Part shown: positions 1 to 4,072 of the stretch, one piece after another
Numbering within the stretch: position 1 is the first letter of the stretch
Layout: every line of letters begins with the position of its first letter
Source: an uncultured Oscillospiraceae bacterium
GTDB lineage: Bacteria > Bacillota > Clostridia > Oscillospirales > Acutalibacteraceae
Direction: 5' to 3'
Assembly: GCA_900543525.1 (NCBI GenBank)
Contig: UQRS01000094.1
Location: forward strand, 1-6,954
DNA length: 6,954 bases
Notes under the pieces: generated by a model
The model's database searches: none
What the model saw: the letters and a program-made list of their open reading frames with translations, nothing else
Told to the model about the DNA's origin: nothing
Made by a program: the position numbers and the translations under genes

Positions 1-580
1 TCATTGGCGAGATACAGGATTTTTTCAAGCGAGGGTGTTTTGTACATCTGAAAACTTGTAACGTACAATTATATGGCAACATCCACACAGATAAAAGGTG
101 CGTTTGTTGTTACTTTCAGAAAAGAAAAGGTGTAACTGCAACTTTTACCATCGATTGACAAGGGCAGGCACGGCCTTGTCGGGCAGAAATGCGCCTATAC
201 TGCGTCAGGGTCCCTTGACAACACGGCAAGTATTCTCTGCGGGGATTTTCTTGTCTGGACACATACCTCTCCGGCAAAACTGCAAAATACCTACCGGTGA
301 TGGATGTTCGAGCGATTTTTGCCCTTGTTAGCCGATGGCATGATAAGAGAAAGTCTATGAAGGCAGGAAAATAGGTAACAGCCTGCAGCAATGCGGCGGA
401 AAATTGGCGACAGGTAACTTGATGGCGGGAACATGGCTTGCCGAGTTTATGCCGCACTGCGACGAAAAGAAGCGAAAACGCAGATACTTGAAAGTGCTTT
501 GTGTTTACCTGCGCTGCGTGCGGCAGCACCCAAAATATCCGCGCAGAAAAAAGCGGATACACTAAAATGAAGGTGATGGA
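1..580. other. Gene-free or unrecognised left segment
   Basis: I see no recognisable gene here. The reading frames that stay open read as low-information translations with no family motif. The only tidy small frame is an ATG at 422 running to a TAA at 563-565: 47 residues, Lys/Arg-rich, ending 15 bases before the acetyltransferase remnant. I do not recognise it and do not call it a gene. Two short inverted repeats are visible: TTGTAC (40-45) with GTACAA (63-68), and GACAAGG (157-163) with CCTTGTC (174-180). TTGACA occurs at 155-160 and 215-220, but neither copy has a fitting -10 at 16-18 bp. The segment may be decayed mobile or accessory DNA; that is inference only. Confidence 0.4.
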
Positions 581-874
581 ATGATCGAGATCAAACGGAT
601 TGACGCACAGCATAAAATGGATATCAACATTCCAAATGAGCCGTTTGAGATGTTCGGACGCCTTATTCCGTCGTAAAACGGCAGGGAGTGGGTGTATACG
701 CTTCTCCGCTGCGCGCCCGAAGAGGCTGCGAAAATGTGCTTTCCGGACGAGAATTACGATTATGCTGCCATGGCCAACAGCATATTTCATTTCTCTCATA
801 CCTTTTTCTCCGATTGTCCAAGATGTATTGCAGTACTACAAGAAAATAACCGGGACAGATCGGCCGCCTATTGA
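581..874 (+). pseudogene. Truncated GNAT acetyltransferase remnant, SatA/Sat4-like
   Basis: The frame from ATG 581 begins MIEIKRI and carries the stretch DINIPNEPFEMFGRLIPS, which matches the start of streptothricin N-acetyltransferases (Sat4-type: DI-x-x-P-x-EPFE-x-x-G-[KR]-x-IP-x-Y, then W a few residues on). The codon where the family has Tyr is TAA (674-676). The same frame continues after it with NGREWVYTLL and MCFPDENYDYAAMA, so the stop interrupts one gene rather than ending it. From about residue 70 the match fades. CIAVLQEN near 817-846 weakly recalls the strand before the cofactor site, and the frame ends at TGA 872-874. No Q/R-x-x-G-x-G/A acetyl-CoA motif is present, and about half of a typical ~175-residue protein is missing. 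A good ribosome site (AAGGTG, 570-575) precedes the ATG. Known family members acetylate streptothricin; the remnant should be inactive unless a short restart product has a role. The family call is from memory of motifs. Confidence 0.62.
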
Positions 875-899
875 AAAACGGGGCGGTTCGTGCTACAAT
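871..899 (+). promoter_or_regulatory. Sigma-A promoter with extended -10
   Basis: The -35 TTGAAA (871-876), a 17-bp spacer and the -10 TACAAT (894-899) are present, with TG at 891-892 giving an extended -10 (TGcTACAAT). Transcription should begin near 906. The -35 overlaps the last codon and stop of the acetyltransferase remnant, so this promoter reads into the region downstream and does not drive the remnant. It could serve a short noncoding RNA, or the methyltransferase operon if the terminator at 1078-1098 is read through. Confidence 0.72.
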
Positions 900-929
900 A
901 TGACCGGATGAACCACTTTGGTCATATTG
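896..929. promoter_or_regulatory. Perfect 10-bp inverted repeat, likely repressor operator
   Basis: CAATATGACC (896-905) and GGTCATATTG (920-929) are exact reverse complements separated by 14 bp. The left arm overlaps the -10 box and the spacer covers the predicted start point near 906, the usual place for a steric repressor site. Because the left arm lies upstream of the start point it would not be in the RNA, so a DNA-binding role fits better than an RNA hairpin. No regulator gene is visible in the window, and the size of the site does not identify a regulator family. Confidence 0.5.
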
Positions 930-1029
930 GAGAGGCGGCCTTTCGCAAAGGGGAAAACCCGGCCGCTTCGCCAAACGCCGCTGCGAAAGGCGCGCTGCTT
1001 GCAGCTGCCGGAAATGCTGCGGAGCACTT

Positions 1030-1064
1030 TTTTGTAAGTTTTGTAAGGCGTTATTGGCGTTATT
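1030..1064. repeat. Two adjacent 9-bp tandem duplications
   Basis: TTTTGTAAG occurs twice in direct succession (1030-1038 and 1039-1047). Immediately after it, GGCGTTATT occurs twice (1047-1055 and 1056-1064), sharing one G with the first pair. All copies are exact. They sit just before the terminator hairpin at 1078-1098. Slippage or a pair of protein-binding half-sites would both explain them; nothing else in the sequence decides it. Confidence 0.7.
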
Positions 1065-1077
1065 CAATTAAGCAAAG

Positions 1078-1098
1078 AGCCGCAGAAATGCGGCTTTT
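1078..1098 (+). terminator. Intrinsic terminator, short GNRA-loop hairpin
   Basis: AGCCGCA (1078-1084) pairs with TGCGGCT (1089-1095) around a GAAA tetraloop and is followed by TTTTC, with AAAG before the stem. The stem is 7 bp and stable, but the T-tract is short, so read-through is plausible. It would end a transcript from the promoter at 871-899. Confidence 0.6.
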
Positions 1099-1220
1099 CA
1101 AAGGCTGGCGAGTTAGCAGCCTCTAACCACAAGGCGGCGTATAACAGGCCGCATTGGCGGATCGGGCGCGGGCGGGGGCAGCCGCCCTCTCTGTTTTGCA
1201 CGGCGAAGGCTGCGCGGACA

Positions 1221-1379
1221 CTCGGTTCGGCTGCGGCGCTCGGTTCGGCCGCGGACGCTCGGCTTGGTTGCGGGCGGCCGGCTTGGCCGCGGCGCTCAGT
1301 TTGGTTGCGTTGGCGCGCCCTTTGGCATCGCGGCGAGTCGGCTTGGCTGCGGACACTCGGCTTGGTCGCGGGCGGCCGG
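1221..1379. repeat. Degenerate GC-rich ~18-20-bp tandem repeat tract
   Basis: About eight imperfect units follow one another, with consensus close to CTCGGYTYGGYYGCGGNCG. Units start near 1221, 1239, 1258, 1278, 1295, 1318, 1338 and 1356. The fifth and sixth are most diverged. The unit pair beginning at 1258 recurs almost exactly at 1356, with one difference in 24 bases. The tract fills most of the 312-base gap between the terminator at 1098 and the methyltransferase start at 1411. It shows no promoter box and is not convincingly coding: it is open in more than one frame because of its high GC. It ends about 12 bases before the methyltransferase ribosome site. Confidence 0.65.
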
Positions 1380-1410
1380 GAGGATTGTCGGAAAGGAGAA
1401 ATACCTGAAT

Positions 1411-2199
1411 ATGAATGAAAAAATTACACTCTCCGGCGTGCCGGAGACTATGCTGCAAACCGTCTATGCCCGGGCGAAGGAGAGCGGGGGGCGCGGCGTG
1501 ATCCGCGACCGGAAGGCAGAGGAGCTCATCAGCAGGCTGGAGTATGACTTCTCCCTTGCGGAGAAGGACGCGGCCATGCACAGCGGCGTGATCGCCCGCA
1601 CCATCCTGCTGGATCGGCTTGTGAAGGCCTGGCTGGCGGAACACGCCGGCGCGGTTGTCGTCAACATCGCCTGCGGCCTGGACACCCGGTGCTATCGGAT
1701 GGACGGGTACGCCCACTGGTACAACCTCGACCTGCCGGAGAGCATTGCTGTTCGGCAAAAGCTCCTGCCGGAGGAGGGTGAGATTTCGCAGATTGCCATG
1801 TCCGCCATGGAGGATTGGGGCGGCGAAATCCGGGAATCGGACGCCCCGGCTCTGATTATCATCGAGGGGCTGACCATGTATCTGTCGGAAAAAGAGGTGC
1901 AGCGCATTTTCGCCGTGATCGCGGGGCGGTTTGGAAAAGCGACCGTGTTTGTCGAGACGATGAACCCTCTGGTTGTGAAGCGGTTCAAGGAAAAATCCAT
2001 CGAGGGCAGCCACGCCAAATTCACATGGGGAGTAAAAAACGGCGAGCAGCTGGCCGGGCTGCTGCCGGCCTTTCGGCTTGTGGAATCGCACAGCCTGACC
2101 GAGGGGATGGCGGCATTTGTTCCGATTTATAAGCTTCTGGACAAGCTGCCGGCTGTGCGGAATATTTCCAACAAGATCATCGTTTTGGAAAAGCGGTAG
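1411..2199 (+). CDS. SAM-dependent methyltransferase, leucine carboxyl methyltransferase family
   Basis: The product is a 262-residue soluble class I methyltransferase of the LCM/TcmP-like group, which moves a methyl group from S-adenosylmethionine to a small-molecule oxygen or carboxyl in characterised members. The family signature is VVVNIACGLDTRCYRMD at residues 82-98 (glycine-rich SAM loop, then DTR-x-YR), followed by W-x-N-LDLPE-x-I-x-x-R (103-115) and EGLTMYL (152-158). The helical N-terminus and overall length are normal for the family. The ATG at 1411 is chosen because AAAGGAG (1392-1398) lies 12 bases upstream. The frame stays open back to about 1264, but that extension is encoded by the GC-rich repeat tract. 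The gene is first of three on this strand, 113 bases before the first ATC-hydrolase-like gene. Substrate unknown; family call firm, biological role not. Confidence 0.9.
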   Translation: MNEKITLSGVPETMLQTVYARAKESGGRGVIRDRKAEELISRLEYDFSLAEKDAAMHSGVIARTILLDRLVKAWLAEHAGAVVVNIACGLDTRCYRMDGYAHWYNLDLPESIAVRQKLLPEEGEISQIAMSAMEDWGGEIRESDAPALIIIEGLTMYLSEKEVQRIFAVIAGRFGKATVFVETMNPLVVKRFKEKSIEGSHAKFTWGVKNGEQLAGLLPAFRLVESHSLTEGMAAFVPIYKLLDKLPAVRNISNKIIVLEKR

Positions 2200-2284
2200 A
2201 GTGGGAGAGGCCTCCGATATTGGGACGGGGGAGAGTTCGGTCGGGGGCGACGGCGGATATGAAAAGCGCAGGGTGCGTTAAGCC

Positions 2285-2312
2285 TTTTTTAAAAAGAAAG
2301 TGGGAAAGCGTT
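2285..2312 (+). promoter_or_regulatory. Leader and unusual ribosome site of first ATC-hydrolase-like gene
   Basis: A run of six T, then AAAAAG, then AGTGGG (2299-2304) precedes the ATG at 2313 by exactly 8 bases. No AGGAGG-like element is present, unlike the methyltransferase (AAAGGAG) and the SEDS gene (AAAGGA). The same arrangement recurs at 2991-3018. A possible weak hairpin (CGCA 2267-2270 with TGCG 2274-2277) lies just upstream. Confidence 0.5.
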
Positions 2313-2942
2313 ATGAAGGAAAGCTACCTGACCTCGGCATTTCGGGAAACGGTGCACGAGCGGTTTTTTGCGCAAGAGGCGGAGCTGACCGCGGCCTTTA
2401 CAAAAAGGCTGCAGGAGCTGCGCCGCGAAAACGCCGGAGCAACCAAAGAAAAACAGCGGCATCTGGAGGGGCAGATTCTGCCGGGGATCGCCGCCTATGA
2501 AACGCTGCAGACCGTCCTGCCGAAGGAGGAGGCACTGCAAACCGTCCACGGCTATGTAGAGCGTCGGGCGTGGCGGCTGAAAAGAATTTTCCTTCGGCTG
2601 ATGCGGATTCCGGGACTCTATCGCAGGGTGCCGGGGATATTCTCCCGCCAGACGCCGAAGCTGTTCGGAAAAACGGCGGGCTTTGCCGCGCGGGAGATTC
2701 AGACGACCGGCGGCGTCTGGCGCATCGACATGACGAGATGTCCTTATCACGACGCCTGTGTGCACTACGGATGTCCGGAGCTGTGTCCAAGCTTCTGCGA
2801 CAGCGACGACATTACCTACGACGGTCTGCACCCCAGGCTCTGCTGGCGCAGGACAAAGACGCTGGGGCGCGGCGATGACTGCTGCGACTTCTGCCTGCGG
2901 ATTTCTGCGGGCGGAAGCGACGGCTCAAAGCAGACGCGATAG
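2313..2942 (+). CDS. ATC hydrolase-family protein, cysteine-rich paralogue
   Basis: This 209-residue soluble protein belongs to the L-2-amino-thiazoline-4-carboxylic acid hydrolase family. The founding Pseudomonas enzyme opens the thiazoline ring of ATC on the way to L-cysteine; most clostridial members have no tested activity. The N-terminal ~130 residues are mainly basic/acidic helices. The C-terminal family core runs from C143 to F193: CP-x5-C, HYG at 151-153, a Cys-Asp at 162-163, RRT at 179-181, then GDDCCDF (187-193). It has nine cysteines between 143 and 194 (143, 149, 154, 158, 162, 177, 190, 191, 194), against three in the same region of its neighbour, so metal or Fe-S binding is possible. 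The ATG at 2313 is preferred: a TTG at 2220 would add 31 residues of unlikely sequence. The gene lies 113 bases after the methyltransferase and 76 before its paralogue. The actual reaction is unknown. Confidence 0.82.
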   Translation: MKESYLTSAFRETVHERFFAQEAELTAAFTKRLQELRRENAGATKEKQRHLEGQILPGIAAYETLQTVLPKEEALQTVHGYVERRAWRLKRIFLRLMRIPGLYRRVPGIFSRQTPKLFGKTAGFAAREIQTTGGVWRIDMTRCPYHDACVHYGCPELCPSFCDSDDITYDGLHPRLCWRRTKTLGRGDDCCDFCLRISAGGSDGSKQTR

Positions 2943-2990
2943 CCTTTTCGGACGGGGTGCTGCGCCCGGCGGCCGGTATGGCTGTTCCAA

Positions 2991-3018
2991 TTTTTTTTAA
3001 AAAGAGTGGGTGTGCTTT
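2991..3018 (+). promoter_or_regulatory. Leader and ribosome site of second ATC-hydrolase-like gene, sets TTG start
   Basis: Eight T, then AAAAAG, then AGTGGG (3005-3010), lie exactly 8 bases before the TTG at 3019. The order, the AGTGGG element and the spacing match the leader of the preceding paralogue at 2285-2312 (two bases shorter between AAAAAG and AGTGGG). A GTG at 3010 is in frame but overlaps AGTGGG itself, so TTG 3019 is the better start. Confidence 0.55.
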
Positions 3019-3684
3019 TTGAAAAGAGCCTATGCAAAATCGAAATATGCAAAGCCGTATGAGGCGTACTGCCGGGAGCTTTACCCTGAGGAGGCGGAGC
3101 GGATTTTCAAAAAGGCCGAGGAATATTACCTTGCATTCATGCGGGATATGCCCGATCTTGGAAAAAACATGATGGCAAAGAATATGCTGGACTGGTTTGT
3201 GATCCTGTCTTTTTATGAGGCCAGCGCCCACCGGCTGGATGGCGAGGCGCTGCTGAAGATCAAGCGCCGGGCGGTCGACCGGCTGAAATTTTTGGGGAGG
3301 CTTGTGGACGGAAACAAAAGCGACTGGCCCTACCCCTACAGGCTGTTTGAAAAAACCTATATAAAATTCAACCGCATGCAAAAGAAGCACCAGGCGCGCG
3401 GCGAGTGGATGGACAGCCGGAAGGCGGAGATCAATCCCGACCGCCGGACGGAGGGCTTCTGCTTCCATCTTGTTGGCTGCCCCATCGCCAAACACGCCAG
3501 GGCGTATGGGTATGAGGCGCTTTTGCCCTATCTTTGCAAAACCGACCACTACCTCGCCGAAAGCATGCACGCGCGGCTCATCCGCACGCAGACCGAGGCG
3601 TTCGGCGGCGACTACTGCGATTACTGGTACGTCGGGGACAAAAGCCCCGCGCTGGAGGATTACCGCGATTTGGAGCAGATATAG
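3019..3684 (+). CDS. ATC hydrolase-family protein, second tandem paralogue
   Basis: The 221-residue soluble product is closer to the usual form of the L-2-amino-thiazoline-4-carboxylate hydrolase family. Residues 1-145 are a helical, charge-rich domain (CRELYPEEAERIFKKAEEYY at 18-37). The core begins GCP-x5-A-RAYGYEALLPYLC (153-173), then D176, RTQTEAFGGDYCDYW at 189-203. C154, C173 and C200 align with C143, C162 and C191 of the upstream paralogue; the extra cysteines there are absent here. The two aligned cores differ in length by only two residues, but identity is low, so the duplication is old or the pair came together by transfer. No signal peptide or membrane segment is present. The start is TTG at 3019 by the leader match; GTG 3010 would add three residues. 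It is the last gene before a hairpin cluster at 3751-3909. The family call is firm and the substrate is unknown. Confidence 0.82.
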   Translation: MKRAYAKSKYAKPYEAYCRELYPEEAERIFKKAEEYYLAFMRDMPDLGKNMMAKNMLDWFVILSFYEASAHRLDGEALLKIKRRAVDRLKFLGRLVDGNKSDWPYPYRLFEKTYIKFNRMQKKHQARGEWMDSRKAEINPDRRTEGFCFHLVGCPIAKHARAYGYEALLPYLCKTDHYLAESMHARLIRTQTEAFGGDYCDYWYVGDKSPALEDYRDLEQI

Positions 3685-3750
3685 CCCGCCGCCTCCGTCT
3701 GCGGGAAGAAAAGCCGCACGCCTCTCCCGGCAAAATGACAGGCGGGCGCC

Positions 3751-3783
3751 GCCGCCCTCCCTGATGGGAGCCGTGAGGGCGGC
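3751..3783. other. GC-rich hairpin after the ATC-hydrolase pair
   Basis: GCCGCCCTC (3751-3759) is the exact reverse complement of GAGGGCGGC (3775-3783). An inner alternative pairs CTCCC (3757-3761) with GGGAG (3766-3770) around TGAT. It is followed by AGAAAAA rather than T, so alone it is not a plus-strand terminator. It may protect the 3' end of the mRNA or be part of a compound terminator with the next two hairpins. Confidence 0.5.
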
Positions 3784-3788
3784 AGAAA

Positions 3789-3848
3789 AAGGAAGCCATA
3801 TTCCGATTGGCCGGTTGTCCGGTTATCCGGTCGGAATATGGCTTCTTT
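3789..3848. terminator. Long 18-bp hairpin, possible bidirectional terminator
   Basis: GAAGCCATATTCCGA (3792-3806) pairs perfectly with TCGGAATATGGCTTC (3831-3845). A G-U and two A-T pairs extend the stem outward into an A-run (3786-3790) on the left and TTT (3846-3848) on the right. The 24-base loop holds CCGGTTGT, CCGGTTAT and the start of a third copy (3811-3834), an 8-bp near-repeat that can fold on itself. The A-run gives a T-tract on the minus strand; the plus-strand T-tract is weak. Confidence 0.6.
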
Positions 3849-3865
3849 GGTGTCTTTAGACGAGG

Positions 3866-3909
3866 AAATAACCGCAAAGCCATCAAAACGATGACTTGCG
3901 GTTATTTTT
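3866..3909 (+). terminator. Intrinsic terminator ahead of the MATE gene
   Basis: AAATAACCGCAA (3866-3877) pairs perfectly with TTGCGGTTATTT (3896-3907), followed by further T to 3908. A short inner stem, CATC (3881-3884) with GATG (3890-3893), sits in the loop. The stem base is A-T rich, with T on the right and A on the left, so it can act on both strands. It ends read-through from the methyltransferase/ATC-hydrolase unit before the MATE promoter. Confidence 0.75.
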
Positions 3910-3984
3910 GTTCCGTACCGGTAGTGCCCTTGGGAGGTCACTTTGTTTTCCTATGAGACGGAGCACTTTCCGCCGCCGCTTTTG

Positions 3985-4013
3985 TTGAAAGGGGAGTTTA
4001 TCTGTGCTATAAT
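3985..4013 (+). promoter_or_regulatory. Sigma-A promoter of the MATE transporter gene
   Basis: TTGAAA (3985-3990), a 17-bp spacer and TATAAT (4008-4013), with TG at 4005-4006 making an extended -10. Transcription should begin near 4020 and leave a leader of about 50 bases. A GACCC/GGGTC hairpin (4024-4028 with 4037-4041) sits in that leader. No operator-like palindrome is evident over the core boxes. Confidence 0.8.
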
Positions 4014-4072
4014 CGGCAGGACGGACCCTGTAAGACGGGTCGAAAGCAGGAATGGTGGAGAACGCAAGAAGC

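Larger units (their letters stand above)
906..1098 (+). ncRNA. Putative noncoding transcript or attenuated leader
   Basis: Between the promoter at 871-899 and the terminator hairpin at 1078-1098 lie about 190 bases with no convincing gene. An open frame from ATG 908 to 1126 (73 codons) would start almost at the 5' end of the RNA without a ribosome site, runs through the terminator and shows no family motif. The RNA could fold strongly. GCCTTTCGCA (938-947) pairs perfectly with TGCGAAAGGC (982-991), enclosing GGG-AAAA-CCC (951-953/958-960). GCGGCC (935-940) can instead pair with GGCCGC (961-966), which excludes the first stem. A second hairpin, GCAGC (1001-1005) with GCTGC (1016-1020), lies 7 nt before a run of six T. 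I could not match it to a known RNA family. It may be a small RNA, or a conditional leader for the methyltransferase gene 300 bases further on. Confidence 0.33.

Noticed and set aside
116..799. 227-codon minus-strand open frame over the left segment
   Set aside because: It has no recognisable motif and is antisense to the clear acetyltransferase remnant.
908..1126. 73-codon frame starting at the expected transcript 5' end
   Set aside because: There is no ribosome site, it reads through the terminator hairpin and through the 9-bp duplications, and there is no family signal. It is kept only as the alternative to the noncoding-RNA reading.
1264..1410. N-terminal extension of the methyltransferase frame into the repeat tract (49 extra residues)
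   Set aside because: The extension is encoded by GC-rich tandem repeats, is Gly/Arg/Ala low-complexity, and a good AAAGGAG site precedes ATG 1411, where family similarity begins.
1123..2091. 322-codon minus-strand open frame
   Set aside because: It lies antisense to the methyltransferase. Its C-terminal part is Ala/Pro/Arg repeat sequence from the GC-rich tract and it shows no family motif.
2941..2998. Terminator between the two ATC-hydrolase-like genes, suggested by a run of eight T
   Set aside because: The stem before the T-run (GGCC 2971-2974 with GGCT further on) is short, has a G-U pair and is 7 bases from the T. The T-run belongs to the leader shared with the first paralogue.
3807..3834. 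CRISPR-like repeat in the hairpin loop
   Set aside because: Only two full 8-bp near-copies and a partial third, with no spacers.
4052..4072. Upstream ATG for the MATE protein
   Set aside because: The only purine-rich site before it (AGG at 4048-4050) is about one base away, too close for initiation; ATG 4073 has GGTGGAG at 12 bases.
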